Numbered from the stretch's first letter, positions 51,682 to 60,938 are shown. The stretch: DNA of 64,000 nucleotides from Halorubrum alkaliphilum (GCF_017873815.1 NZ_JAGGKQ010000007.1:62001-126000); one strand, 5' to 3'. The notes: a model not told the origin generated them from the sequence alone. Numbers and translations: made by a program.

Positions 51682-52566
51682 TCATCGCCGGAGCATCATC
51701 TCGCGTCCGATGCTCTCTCGCAGGTCGCACAGTCTGTCGCCGAGTCTCCCAACGGTCGCCAGTGCGGGATACGTCACCGAATGGTCCTGATACAGGTACG
51801 TGGCTACGTCGGGGAGTGTGTCGTCGAGTTGTAGCGAGCGACTCGTCGCGGCGTGTTCGCGCTGCCGACGCCGTGCGATTGCGTCGCAGTTCGACTCCAG
51901 CGTCTCCGTCCGCACACGGTAGGCATCGAGCGTTCCGTAGTCGAGATCCGAAAGCGGAGGTTCACCGAGCGTTTGGAGCTCCTCAGCGATCGACCGCAGT
52001 CGATCGGCCGCCCGGGTAAGCGATTCCCGCTCCGTATCGACAGCCGTTATGAACTGCTCTCGTTCCTCGATGGATTCCCTGGTCTTTGCGCACAACAATC
52101 GGTTATACCGCTCTGTGAACACCGACCCCTGTGTCAGCGCAACGGCGACCTCCGGGCTAAACTCGGCGGCGAGACTCTGCGGGTAGGTGTCGTTGTACTC
52201 CGCCTCGTAGTGCGGAACTCCCATCACCGTCTCGCGATACGCGTCACGAACAGCAACGAGGCCGGTTCCCGGTACCTGTTCTTGTCGCTGAAGCGTCTTT
52301 GACGACGTGGACGTAGTTGGGGTCTTGCTGGTTGGAATCCGATTAATACGCGATCGGAACGCCTTGAACGCCTGACACTCATCGACGAGCCGCCGCCGTT
52401 CGAGATCGAGTGACTCCGTCGCTTCCCGTAGCGGTTTCAGGATGGTCCCGTACTCCACCGCTTTTGATCGCTCTTTGTTGACCCCACCGTTCGGCTGAGA
52501 CAGCGACTCGTTCCCGGTGTCCGTGCTCTCGCTGTCGTTCGGATCGCTCGGGTCACTGGCGGCCAT
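51682..52566 (-). CDS. haloarchaeal coiled-coil protein (DUF7260-like)
   Basis: 294 residues, soluble. After a disordered Ser/Asp N-terminus come helical, heptad-like segments (LREATESLDLERRRLVDE; REQFITAVDTERESLTRAADRL). The central SVFTERYNRLLCAKTRESIE and the C-terminal YLYQDHSVTYPALATVGRLGDRL resemble a family of haloarchaeal proteins that I know only as uncharacterised. A palindromic ATAATCGATTAT (52592-52603) lies over its predicted TATA position. It is divergent from the pst operon. Confidence 0.6.
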   Translation of the reverse strand: MAASDPSDPNDSESTDTGNESLSQPNGGVNKERSKAVEYGTILKPLREATESLDLERRRLVDECQAFKAFRSRINRIPTSKTPTTSTSSKTLQRQEQVPGTGLVAVRDAYRETVMGVPHYEAEYNDTYPQSLAAEFSPEVAVALTQGSVFTERYNRLLCAKTRESIEEREQFITAVDTERESLTRAADRLRSIAEELQTLGEPPLSDLDYGTLDAYRVRTETLESNCDAIARRRQREHAATSRSLQLDDTLPDVATYLYQDHSVTYPALATVGRLGDRLCDLRESIGREMMLRR

Positions 52567-52591
52567 AGTTCAGGTCAGACAGCTTCCGTAC

Positions 52592-52603
52592 ATAATCGAT
52601 TAT
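52592..52603. promoter_or_regulatory. 12-bp palindrome upstream of the coiled-coil gene
   Basis: ATAATCGATTAT, a perfect palindrome overlapping the TTATGTA-type box about 27 nt before the ATG at 52566. Candidate operator. Confidence 0.4.
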
Positions 52604-52638
52604 ATGAGGTATACGACGTGCTCGTCACCCGTTCTGTC

Positions 52639-52797
52639 CGATATATATCGCTTGATACGACTATATTCATGAGCGACATGAAATAAAAGTAGAACACGAC
52701 CCATACTCCTATATATCAATAAATAGGGCTCTAATGCCCATGTACGGACATTGTAGCCTACGCCCCTCCGTATATATCACATAGCATACTACTTAAC
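52639..52797 (+). promoter_or_regulatory. pst operon regulatory region
   Basis: An AT-rich region with three TATATATC(A/G) boxes: 52642-52650 (within the palindrome CGATATATATCG at 52639-52650), 52710-52718 and 52771-52779. The proximal CTTAAC (52792-52797) is about 27 nt before the ATG of pstS and probably the TATA box. A phosphate-responsive element is expected here by analogy with the P-box described upstream of Halobacterium pst genes; which bases serve that role is unknown. Confidence 0.5.
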
Positions 52798-52820
52798 CGA
52801 TCTCCGACTTTGCTTCGGTG

Positions 52821-53783
52821 ATGGCACCCAGCCAGAACGCGGACGAAACAGGCATCACTCGGCGAACCACGCTCGCGACGATCGCTGGAGTCGGCGCAGT
52901 CGCGGTGGCCGGCTGTTCCGATGACGACGGGGAGGACCTCACTGTCGAGGCATCCGGGTCGAATACGGTGCGCCCGCTCACGGACGCCGTCGGCGAGGCG
53001 TTCGAGGACTCGCGTGACGACGACGTCCGGATCAACGTCCGCGGACCGGGAACCGGTGCCGGCTTCGAGGAGTTCACGCAGGGCGATACGACCATCCAGA
53101 ACGCGAGCCGTGACATTTCTGAACCGGAAGCAGCACGGGCAGAAGAGAACGGCATCGAATACACGCGCTTTATTGTCGGACAAGACGGTCTCACGGTGTA
53201 TCTTCACCCCGACAACGACTGGGTCGACTACCTCACCGCTGACGAACTCCAGCAGATCTACGACTTCGAATCCGATGTCGAGACCTGGAGCGACGTTCGC
53301 TCGGAGTGGCCCGACGAAGACATCGATGTCTGGAGCCGGGACACGGACTCCGGCACGTTCGACTTCTTCACAGAGGTGATCAACGGCGAGGCTGCTCGGG
53401 TCCGGCAGGACGACATCACGATGCGGCAGGAGACTATCGCTATCGTCGACGGCGTCGCACAGAACCAGTTCGCAATCGGCTTCGGCGGCTGGAGTTTCTG
53501 GCAGGAGAACCAGGACCGGGTCAACGCCGCCCCTATTCAGGACCGCGGCGAGAGCGAGGCGTTCGCGCCGACAGTCGAGAACATCAACGCCGGTGATTAC
53601 ACGCCCCTGACGCGACCGCTCTTCACGTTCTATAACAACGAGGATGTGAGCCGGCAGATCGTCCAGGATTTCGCTCGGTTCTACTTCGACAACGTTCAAG
53701 ATGTCGCCCTCGATGTCGGCTTCTTCGGCGCTCCAGACGCGACGCTGGAGGAGAACCACGAAACGCTGGACCAGCTGATCTGA
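52821..53783 (+). CDS. pstS: phosphate-binding lipoprotein PstS
   Basis: 320 residues. TRRTTLATIAGVGAVAVAGC is a twin-arginine signal with lipobox, so the binding protein is tethered outside the membrane. Phosphate-site segments are EASGSNTVRPLTDA, RGPGTGAGFEEFTQGDTTIQNASRDI and VWSRDTDSGTFDFFTE. A GTG at 52818 is in frame, but the TATA distance favours the ATG at 52821. First gene of a seven-gene phosphate operon; pstC starts 15 bp after its stop. Confidence 0.95.
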   Translation: MAPSQNADETGITRRTTLATIAGVGAVAVAGCSDDDGEDLTVEASGSNTVRPLTDAVGEAFEDSRDDDVRINVRGPGTGAGFEEFTQGDTTIQNASRDISEPEAARAEENGIEYTRFIVGQDGLTVYLHPDNDWVDYLTADELQQIYDFESDVETWSDVRSEWPDEDIDVWSRDTDSGTFDFFTEVINGEAARVRQDDITMRQETIAIVDGVAQNQFAIGFGGWSFWQENQDRVNAAPIQDRGESEAFAPTVENINAGDYTPLTRPLFTFYNNEDVSRQIVQDFARFYFDNVQDVALDVGFFGAPDATLEENHETLDQLI

Positions 53784-53798
53784 ACGGAGCACGAACGA

Positions 53799-54803
53799 AT
53801 GAGCACGGACACCGATCCCGAAATAACGTCGGCTGACGGCCGCGTGGCGGCCGACCAGCGACGTGACCGCCTCGTTCAGGGCGGACTGTTCCTCTGTATT
53901 TCGTTCACGTTACTGACGACACTCGCCATCTTTTGGGTGTTGTTCAACGAAGCGACCCACTTCTTTTTCGATGGCCGGTTCAGCGATGTCGTCGTCTCGC
54001 TTCTCACCGGCGAGAGCGTGTCCCAGCGGATCACGTTCGTCGAGTTCTTCGCCGGCGAGCGCTGGGACGTGACTCACTCGATCAACCCCGGGTATTGGGT
54101 CGGTCCGCTGGTGTGGGGGACGTTTCTGATCACGGTCGGTGCCGCGTTCGTCTCGATCCCAATCGGTACGCTGACGGCACTGTACCTCTCGGAGTACGCC
54201 AGCCAGGATGTCCGAAAGTATCTCAAACCGGGGCTGGAGATACTGGCCGGCATCCCGACCATCGTCTACGGCTTTTTCGCCATCTCGTTCATTACGCCGT
54301 GGCTGATACGACCGGCGGCCGAGCTGCTCGGCGTCCAGACGCGGTCGGCCAACGTCGCAGCGGGCGCTATCGTCGTTGGCATCATGACGATCCCCATTGT
54401 TGCCTCCATCAGCGAGGACGCGATGAGTTCGGTGCCCGATGACCTCCGGAACGGAGCGTACGCGTTGGGGGCAACAAAGTTCGATGTCTCGCTCGGCGTT
54501 GTGCTTCCGGCGTCGGTGTCCGGCGTCTTTGCCGCGTACATTCTGGCCATCTCCCGAGCGATAGGCGAAACGATGGCAGTTACCATCGCAGCCGGATTCA
54601 CCCCACAGATCGCGTTCAGCCCGTTCGTAGAGATACAGACGATGACCGCGTACATGGTCGACGCCGTTCGCGGCGAGGCCGTCGTCGGCAGCATCCGGTA
54701 TCAGAGCCTCTTCGCGGTCGGACTGTTGCTGTTCATTATCACGCTGGTGATGAACCTCCTGAACAACAAGCTGAAAGAGCGGTACCGGGAGGAGTACAGA
54801 TGA
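53799..54803 (+). CDS. pstC: phosphate ABC transporter permease PstC
   Basis: 334 residues, six helices after an acidic N-terminus. The EAA-type loop that docks to PstB is visible in NGAYALGATKFDVSLGVVLP, and IPIGTLTALYLSEYA and ILAGIPTIVYGFFA are typical of PstC. A long extracytoplasmic loop (about 65-105) lies between the first two helices. It overlaps pstA by four bases. Confidence 0.95.
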   Translation: MSTDTDPEITSADGRVAADQRRDRLVQGGLFLCISFTLLTTLAIFWVLFNEATHFFFDGRFSDVVVSLLTGESVSQRITFVEFFAGERWDVTHSINPGYWVGPLVWGTFLITVGAAFVSIPIGTLTALYLSEYASQDVRKYLKPGLEILAGIPTIVYGFFAISFITPWLIRPAAELLGVQTRSANVAAGAIVVGIMTIPIVASISEDAMSSVPDDLRNGAYALGATKFDVSLGVVLPASVSGVFAAYILAISRAIGETMAVTIAAGFTPQIAFSPFVEIQTMTAYMVDAVRGEAVVGSIRYQSLFAVGLLLFIITLVMNLLNNKLKERYREEYR

Positions 54804-55708
54804 GTACGCCACCGATGGATGAGCTGTTCGGCGATATCGACCTCGAGTGGGAGCACAGAAAGAACCGCGCGTTCCGGTCGCTCTGCTTCCTCTCGTCGAT
54901 TCTGGGGCTCGCCGCCCTGGCGCTTCTCATCGCGGATGTCCTCTGGGAAGCCTACCGCGGCGTGTCCGAGTACGACATCGGTATCATCCACTTCATCACG
55001 AGCACCGGGTCCGTCAACCCCGATCGGGCGGGAATGTACGGCGCGCTCGTCGGGTCGGTGTTGCTGATCGTTCTGGCGTCTATCATGACGTTCTTCATCG
55101 GTGTTGGCGCGGCGATTTACCTCGAAGAGTACGCGCCTGATACCCGGCTGGTTCGACTGATCGACGCGAACTTGGCGAACCTCGCTGGCGTTCCGTCCGT
55201 CGTGTACGGGCTGGTCTGTTTCGGACTGCTGATCAACGGCCCGCTTGATCTGGGCCGGATCATTCTCGTCGGCGCAATAGCGCTCGCGCTGGTCGTGTTG
55301 CCGATCATTATCGTTTCGGCAATGGAGGCGCTTCGAGCGGTGCCGGACAGCGTCAGAAACGGGTCGTACGCCATCGGCGCAACCCGCTGGCAAACCATCC
55401 GACGTGTCGTGTTGCCGGCCGCGATGCCCGGTATCATGACCGGGACGATACTGGCGATCGCTAACGCCTGGGGACAGACTGCGCCGCTTCTGATGGTCGG
55501 TGCCATCGCGAGCGCACGACACGTCCCGACCGGTCCCTTCGACGACATCACCGCACTGACGGTCACCATCTTCGACTGGGCGTTCCGTTTTCAGGACCAG
55601 TTCCACGTTCTGGCGGCGATGGGTATTGTCGGCCTGCTCGTCGTGCTGCTCGGGATGAACATGGTTGCGATCTACATACGGAGTCGATACGAGAAGGAGC
55701 TGAGCTGA
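54800..55708 (+). CDS. pstA: phosphate ABC transporter permease PstA
   Basis: 302 residues, six helices. The EAA loop is [22 protein letters not shown], and [17 protein letters not shown] and the C-terminal [15 protein letters not shown] match PstA. It pairs with PstC to form the membrane channel. ATGA overlap with pstC; pstB starts 2 bp after the stop. Confidence 0.95.
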   Translation: MSTPPMDELFGDIDLEWEHRKNRAFRSLCFLSSILGLAALALLIADVLWEAYRGVSEYDIGIIHFITSTGSVNPDRAGMYGALVGSVLLIVLASIMTFFIGVGAAIYLEEYAPDTRLVRLIDANLANLAGVPSVVYGLVCFGLLINGPLDLGRIILVGAIALALVVLPIIIVSAMEALRAVPDSVRNGSYAIGATRWQTIRRVVLPAAMPGIMTGTILAIANAWGQTAPLLMVGAIASARHVPTGPFDDITALTVTIFDWAFRFQDQFHVLAAMGIVGLLVVLLGMNMVAIYIRSRYEKELS

Positions 55709-55710
55709 TC

Positions 55711-56538
55711 ATGGCAACACAAGAACCCGACGACAAACTGATCTCGACCGAGGTATCGGCAGACGAAACCGTCCGCAACGAACGCCCCGACGAGACCGTC
55801 CTTGCGGCGAAGGATCTCGATGTGTACTACGGTGAGGACCGTGCCATCGACGACGTTTCCATCGAGATACCCGAAAACAAGGTGACGGCGCTCATCGGTC
55901 CCTCCGGCTGTGGAAAGTCGACGTTCCTCAGGTGTATCAACCGCATGAACGACCAGATCGACGTCTGTCGGGTCGACGGCGATGTCGTATTTAAGGGCAA
56001 AAACGTCTACGACGGCGATGTCGATCCGGTCGCTCTCCGTCGGAAGATCGGAATGGTGTTTCAGAAACCGAACCCGTTCCCCAAGAGCATCCGTGAGAAC
56101 GTCACGTATGGCCTCGAAGTACAGGGCAAACCTGCGACTGAGGGGGATGTCGAACGCGCCCTTCGGGGGGCAGCGCTGTACGAGGAAGTACATGACAAAC
56201 TGGATACTTCCGGACTCGACCTCTCCGGCGGCCAGCAACAGCGGCTCTGTATCGCGCGGGCGATCGCTCCGGACCCGGAGGTGATCCTGATGGACGAGCC
56301 CACGAGCGCGCTTGACCCCGTCGCCGCCTCGAAAATCGAGGACCTCATCGACACGCTCGTCGAGGAGTACACGGTGATCATCGTCACCCACAACATGCAA
56401 CAGGCCGCTCGTATCTCGGATAAGACTGCGGTCTTTCTCACCGGCGGCGAGCTGGTCGAGTTCGACGACACCGCAACGATCTTCGAGAACCCGGCGGACA
56501 GCCGGGTTGAAGACTACATCACGGGGAAGTTCGGATAA
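55711..56538 (+). CDS. pstB: phosphate ABC transporter ATPase PstB
   Basis: 275 residues. Walker [10 protein letters not shown], PstB-type [10 protein letters not shown] just after it, signature LSGGQQQRL, Walker [14 protein letters not shown] and switch His in [11 protein letters not shown]. The N-terminal 30 residues are an acidic extension. Its TAA stop shares a base with the phoU ATG (TAATG). Confidence 0.96.
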   Translation: MATQEPDDKLISTEVSADETVRNERPDETVLAAKDLDVYYGEDRAIDDVSIEIPENKVTALIGPSGCGKSTFLRCINRMNDQIDVCRVDGDVVFKGKNVYDGDVDPVALRRKIGMVFQKPNPFPKSIRENVTYGLEVQGKPATEGDVERALRGAALYEEVHDKLDTSGLDLSGGQQQRLCIARAIAPDPEVILMDEPTSALDPVAASKIEDLIDTLVEEYTVIIVTHNMQQAARISDKTAVFLTGGELVEFDDTATIFENPADSRVEDYITGKFG

Positions 56539-57236
56539 TGCCCCGCGAGAACTACCAAAAGCGGCTCGATGGGCTCAGACGCGACGTCGTCGTCATGGGC
56601 GAGTTCGTCCGCGAGCGGTACGACACCGCGATCGAGGCGGCCGAGACCGGCGACGACGACCTCGCACGTGAAGTGATCGAGGGCGATCACGAGATCAACG
56701 ATCGCTATCTCGAACTCGAAGACGAGTGTACTGAGCTCCTCGCGCTCCAACAGCCCGTCGCCGGCGACCTCCGACTGGTGACCGCGTCGTTCAAGATCAG
56801 TACCGACCTCGAACGCGTCGGGGATCTCGCGACCAACCTCGCCGGGTACGGCGGCCCGGACGGCGGGTTCCATCCGGCGGTCGACTTCCGAAACCTCGCC
56901 GTCGACGCGGGCGACATGGTCGCCGACGCCGTCGCCGCCTACGAGATGGGGGATCCCGAGGCCTGCCGGACGGTCGCGGCGCGCGACGACGACCTCGACG
57001 AGCGCTGTCGGCGGGCCAGCGAGGCGGTCGTCCGGGACCTGTTGGAGGCCGACCGGGCACGAGACGCGAGGAACGGCACCGCCGAGGGGAAGCCGGATCG
57101 CTTGGCCGCTGCTCTCGACGACGTCTCCCGCTCCCTGCTTGCGATCCGCGACGTGGAGCGTGTCGGCGACCACGCGGTCAACATCGCGGCGCGAGCGCTG
57201 TACATGGTCGAGAACGACGACGAGCTGATCTACTGA
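56538..57236 (+). CDS. phoU: phosphate transport regulator PhoU
   Basis: 232 residues, two three-helix PhoU repeats. The metal-binding signatures are DLRLVTASFKISTDLERVGDL... in repeat 1 and SLLAIRDVERVGDHAVNIAA in repeat 2. PhoU restrains the Pst transporter when phosphate is sufficient. It is fused to pstB by a TAATG junction. Confidence 0.94.
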   Translation: MPRENYQKRLDGLRRDVVVMGEFVRERYDTAIEAAETGDDDLAREVIEGDHEINDRYLELEDECTELLALQQPVAGDLRLVTASFKISTDLERVGDLATNLAGYGGPDGGFHPAVDFRNLAVDAGDMVADAVAAYEMGDPEACRTVAARDDDLDERCRRASEAVVRDLLEADRARDARNGTAEGKPDRLAAALDDVSRSLLAIRDVERVGDHAVNIAARALYMVENDDELIY

Positions 57237-57237
57237 G

Positions 57238-58269
57238 ATGACCGACCCCGATGGCCCCTACGAACGGAAAGTCCAGCTGACCGGCGGGACGACGCTCACC
57301 GTCTCGCTCCCGAAGTCGTGGGCCCGTGAACACGGGCTCGACGTCGGGGACCGCGTCGAACTCCATCCTCGTGGGAACCGGCTCCTCGTCACGCAGTCGG
57401 ACGACGACGAGAGGGACCGAACCGTCACGGTGTCGGCACACCGGTACGACCCGCCGCGGCTCGGACGGGTCGTTACCGCCGCGTACGTCGCGGGCGCGAG
57501 GACGATCCGAGTCGAGGGTCGACCGAATCGAGCCGCCAGCGAGGCCGTCCGGTCGGCGGTCGCCGGGCTCGTCGGCGTCGAGGTCGCCTCCGAGACCGAA
57601 ACCGAGCTCGTGGTCCGGACGATGCTCGACGTCGAGGACCTCTCTCCGGCGCAGACGCTCGCACAGATGGAGAGCGTGACCCTCTCGGCTCACGAGGCGG
57701 CCGTCGACGCGGTCCTGACCGGCGACGGCGAGGCCGGTCGCCGGATCGCGAGCCAGGACGACACGATCGATCGGCTGTTCGGTCTGATCGCCCGGGAGTT
57801 CCACCGGTCGCTCGTCGACGTGACGGGAGACGGGACGGGCGACGGGTTCACGACGTTCGACGCCTATACCATCGCCAGACAGCTGGAGCGTGTCGGCGAC
57901 CACGCGGAGAAGATCGGTCGGGTCGCCGAGCGCATCGACGACAACCCACCGACCCCAGTCGCGAGCGACCTCGACGACCTCGCGGTCGACGCGCGCGCGG
58001 TCGTCCGGAACGCCCTCTCCGCGACGCTCTCCGAGCGCGATCCCGACACGCTGTGTTCGGTACTCACGGAGGGCGAGGCGGTCGTCGAGGCTGCGACCGG
58101 GATGGACCAGGACCTGTACGAGCACGATCTCGCGGACGGATACGCGCTCGCGACCGTCGTCGACAGTCTCACGCGGACCGCCGAGTACGGCCGTAACGTC
58201 GCGGAAGCGGGCCTCCGTGCGTCGCTTCGCGGGTCAGCACCCGAACGGCTCGCGGAGGCGAACCGATGA
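57238..58269 (+). CDS. PhoU-domain regulator with AbrB-type DNA-binding N-terminus
   Basis: 343 residues. Residues about 8-50 form an AbrB/SpoVT swapped-hairpin domain (RKVQLTGGTTLTVSLPKSWA, then GDRVELHPRGNRLLV). The rest is a two-repeat PhoU region with RQLERVGDHAEKIGRVAE and a degenerate second repeat. This architecture is widespread in archaea and is a plausible transcriptional regulator of the pst genes. It starts 1 bp after phoU and overlaps the next gene (ATGA). Confidence 0.88.
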   Translation: MTDPDGPYERKVQLTGGTTLTVSLPKSWAREHGLDVGDRVELHPRGNRLLVTQSDDDERDRTVTVSAHRYDPPRLGRVVTAAYVAGARTIRVEGRPNRAASEAVRSAVAGLVGVEVASETETELVVRTMLDVEDLSPAQTLAQMESVTLSAHEAAVDAVLTGDGEAGRRIASQDDTIDRLFGLIAREFHRSLVDVTGDGTGDGFTTFDAYTIARQLERVGDHAEKIGRVAERIDDNPPTPVASDLDDLAVDARAVVRNALSATLSERDPDTLCSVLTEGEAVVEAATGMDQDLYEHDLADGYALATVVDSLTRTAEYGRNVAEAGLRASLRGSAPERLAEANR

Positions 58270-58784
58270 CGAAGCACCGATCGGTATCACCCTCCGACGC
58301 ATCCAATACGACAATGACACGAACTGAATCCACTGACGACGAACCGGTCGACGACCGACTCGCCGACACCGACTCCAAGACCGTCCTGACGTTCATGTGC
58401 GTCCGAAACGCCGGACGGAGCCAGATGGCGACCGCCTTCGCGGAGCGCGAGGTTTCGGCGCGCGGCCTTGCGGACGACGTCGAGATCGTGACCGGCGGGA
58501 CTGCCCCCGCTGATAGCGTCCACGGAGTCGTCCTCGAGGCGCTCGCGGAGGTCGACCTCGACGTGAACGGGCGGGAGCCGCAGCCCATCTCCGACGGGAC
58601 GCTCGAAGGCTCCGACTTCGTCGCGACGATGGGCTGTTCGACGCTCGAACTGCCCGGCGTCGACACCGACGACTGGGACCTCGACGACCCCGGAGAGCGA
58701 CCGATCGAGGAGGTACGACCGATCCGCGACGAGATCGAACGGCGTGTCGTCGCGCTCTTCGACGAGCGGTTCGGCGAGCGCTGA
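58266..58784 (+). CDS. ArsC/low-molecular-weight phosphotyrosine phosphatase-like protein
   Basis: 172 residues. The P-loop CVRNAGRSQMA has the Cys-x5-Arg of LMW phosphatases and thioredoxin-type arsenate reductases, and the acid-loop region is DDWDLDDPG. Start at 58266 overlaps the previous stop (ATGA); an alternative ATG at 58314 would remove a 16-residue unconserved extension. Position at the end of a pst operon suggests either arsenate detoxification, since Pst admits arsenate, or phosphoprotein dephosphorylation. Confidence 0.82.
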   Translation: MTKHRSVSPSDASNTTMTRTESTDDEPVDDRLADTDSKTVLTFMCVRNAGRSQMATAFAEREVSARGLADDVEIVTGGTAPADSVHGVVLEALAEVDLDVNGREPQPISDGTLEGSDFVATMGCSTLELPGVDTDDWDLDDPGERPIEEVRPIRDEIERRVVALFDERFGER

Positions 58785-58797
58785 GGCCGGCCCCGGA

Positions 58798-59400
58798 TCA
58801 CGACGGAGCGGTGACCGAACGCGTTCCGCGGAGCCGGTCGGCATTGTGATCCGGTCGGTGGGCGTCGCTCGACCCGTGCTCGGTCTCGAACCCGAGACCC
58901 GTGTAGAACCCCGCCAGCGAGGCGTCGAACTCCGCGGTAACCCGATCCGTTTCGGGGTTGTCCTCGGCACGTTCGACTGCGCGCTCGACGAGCGTGGACC
59001 CGATCCCCCGGCCACGTCGCGCACGCCGGACCGCGACCGCGTCGACGTGGAGGTCGATCGACGGGTCGCCGTCCGGTTCGTCGCGAGTCGACCTCGATTC
59101 ACTTCCGTGTCGAACCGCGACCAGCGCCCCGACGACCACGCCGGTCCGGTCGAACCGTGCCACGAGCACGTCGCCGGCTCCGATCCGTTCCGCGACCGCC
59201 TCGGCGTCAGTTTCCAACATGGCGGCGTCGAGCACGCGGAGCACGTCCAGCCGGTCATCGGGAGTCGCGGGCTCGATCGTGATCCCGTCGATCACGGTCC
59301 CTCCCGTCGCCTCCCGATCGGTCACGTCTCCGCCGGTCACATCTCCGCCGGTCATGTCTCCGCCGGTCACGTCTCCGCCGGTCACGTCTCCGCCGGTCAC
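58798..59400 (-). CDS. GNAT-family acetyltransferase with repetitive N-terminus
   Basis: Up to 200 residues. Acetyl-CoA motif A is VAVRRARRGRGIGSTLVERA, then FDASLAGFYTGLGFETE. The N-terminus is five repeats of (V/M)TGGD encoded by 15-bp tandem units, each carrying a possible GTG or ATG start, so the true start is uncertain (59400, 59385, 59370, 59355, 59340 or 59325). The first GTG overlaps the stop codon of the SAMP2-like gene. Cotranscription with a ubiquitin-like modifier is notable. Confidence 0.8.
   Translation of the reverse strand: MTGGDVTGGDVTGGDMTGGDVTGGDVTDREATGGTVIDGITIEPATPDDRLDVLRVLDAAMLETDAEAVAERIGAGDVLVARFDRTGVVVGALVAVRHGSESRSTRDEPDGDPSIDLHVDAVAVRRARRGRGIGSTLVERAVERAEDNPETDRVTAEFDASLAGFYTGLGFETEHGSSDAHRPDHNADRLRGTRSVTAPS
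59321..59400 (-). repeat. 15-bp tandem repeat, five copies plus a partial
   Basis: The plus-strand unit gtcacgtctccgccg runs from 59321 to 59395, then five more bases. On the coding strand each unit ends in GGAGAC or GGAGAT followed by GTG or ATG, a ribosome-site-like GGAG 2 nt before a start codon. Confidence 0.9.
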
Positions 59401-59603
59401 CGGTGCCCTCCCTGTATCAGTCGGAGCAGTCGGACCTGCTCGGCGTCGACGACGCGGTCGCCGGGGACGGGCGAGCCGTCGACGAGCACCGACGCCTCCT
59501 GTGGATGGTAGCCGGCGGCACGGATCAGATCGGCGTACGTCGCGTCGGCGGCGAGGGTGTGCTCCTCGGTGCCCTCGCCGACGACGTCGACGATCACGTT
59601 CAT
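59397..59603 (-). CDS. samp2: SAMP2-like ubiquitin-fold modifier
   Basis: 68 residues, beta-grasp fold (MNVIVDVVGEGTEEHTL, YADLIRAAGYHPQEASVLVDG, RLLRLIQGG). It closely follows the SAMP2/ThiS-like proteins that are conjugated to lysines through a C-terminal Gly-Gly and supply sulfur for tRNA thiolation. Here Gly-Gly is followed by His-Arg before the stop, so activation would require trimming. The ATG at 59612 is an alternative start. The stop overlaps the start of the GNAT gene. Confidence 0.87.
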   Translation of the reverse strand: MNVIVDVVGEGTEEHTLAADATYADLIRAAGYHPQEASVLVDGSPVPGDRVVDAEQVRLLRLIQGGHR

Positions 59604-59767
59604 GGACGTCATAGCCGGGCGGCGGTGATCAACCACACGGTTCGGATCGGCCGGTCGCCGTCGCCGGCGGCTACCCGTAACTGGTCGATGGATCTGCGCT
59701 GACTACCTCCGGCCATCCAACCACGCTTCACGCCATCGTACCGGCGATTCACATGACCTGAACTCGC

Positions 59768-60847
59768 TCAGAAGTCGTCCTCGAAGACGAACGTGCCGTC
59801 GCGCTGGACGACCTCGCCGTCGACCTCGATGACGGAGTCCTCGCTCATGTCGACTATCATGTCGACGTGCTCGGCGGACTCGTTGATCTCGTTGTCCTCG
59901 CCCACCGTCTCCGGGTACGCGGAGCCGACCGCCATGTGGACGGTGTCGCCCATCTTCTCGTCGAACAGCATGTTGTAGGTGAACCGGTCGATCTGGCGGT
60001 TCATCCCGATGCCGAGTTCGCCGAGGCGATGCGAGCCCTCGTCGGTGTCGAGGATCCCAGTCAGCAGATCCTCGTTGCGCTCGGCGGAGTGGGAGACGAC
60101 CTTCCCGTCCTCGAATCGCAGCCGAACCCCGCCGATCTCGCGACCGTAGCGGTATAAAGGGAGATCGAAGTGGACCTCGCCGTTAACCCCGTCCCGGGTG
60201 GGCGCGGTGAACACCTCGCCGCCCGGGAGGTTCGCCTCGCCGTAGTCGTTGAGCGTGGAGTTGCCGGACACGTCGAGCGTGAGCTCCGTCTCCTCGCCGG
60301 ACGTGATCCGGACCTCGTCGGCGTCGTCGAGGATCTCGACCATGTTCGACTGGAACTCGCGCTGTTCGTCCCAGTCCAGCGAGACGGCGTCCCAGACGAA
60401 GTTCTCGTACGCCTCCGTGCTCATGCCGGCGAGTTGGGCATGGCTCGCGGTCGGATACTGGGTGAGACACCACGTCTTCGAGAGACGAGTCCGTTTGACC
60501 TCCTCCATCGCGCGGTTGTACGCGGCGTTCGTCTCCGGATCGACGTCGGCGTCCTCGGTAGCGTTCGCGCCGCCGCGCGCGATGACGAAGACGTCGGCCT
60601 CCTCATAGAGCGCGCGGCGATGCCCCGGCTCGGAGAACTCCTCGGAGGAGCGTTTAAAAGCGCGCTGGGCGCGCTTCGAGTAGTTGAGGTAGATCGGGTT
60701 GGCTCCACGGTCCCCGCAGACCTCGTGGAGGGCGACCGCGAGGTCCTCGGCCTCCTTCGGCATCTGGATGACGACGTCATCGCCCGCCCCGATGCCCGTG
60801 GAGTGGTCGGCGATCGTCTCGGCGTGTTCCCGTACGCGTGCGTCCAT
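59768..60847 (-). CDS. M29-family aminopeptidase
   Basis: 359 residues, aminopeptidase T/AmpS family (dinuclear metal). Segments are LAVALHEVCGDRGANPIYL, the metal-region NLPGGEVFTAPTRDGVNG, RLGELGIGMN and HMAVGSAYPETVG, then EHVDMIVDMSED near the C-terminus, with the expected Glu, His and Asp ligands. It removes N-terminal residues from peptides in the cytosol. GGTAATC near 60871-60877 is the likely promoter box; it is divergent from the M48 gene. Confidence 0.92.
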   Translation of the reverse strand: MDARVREHAETIADHSTGIGAGDDVVIQMPKEAEDLAVALHEVCGDRGANPIYLNYSKRAQRAFKRSSEEFSEPGHRRALYEEADVFVIARGGANATEDADVDPETNAAYNRAMEEVKRTRLSKTWCLTQYPTASHAQLAGMSTEAYENFVWDAVSLDWDEQREFQSNMVEILDDADEVRITSGEETELTLDVSGNSTLNDYGEANLPGGEVFTAPTRDGVNGEVHFDLPLYRYGREIGGVRLRFEDGKVVSHSAERNEDLLTGILDTDEGSHRLGELGIGMNRQIDRFTYNMLFDEKMGDTVHMAVGSAYPETVGEDNEINESAEHVDMIVDMSEDSVIEVDGEVVQRDGTFVFEDDF

Positions 60848-60938
60848 GTCTCAGCCGTCTCGCCGCGGGGGATTACCGCTTTCCCTTCGGATGCCGGCTC
60901 GACACAACGGGTTTGACCCCGCACCGCGTAGTCAGACC

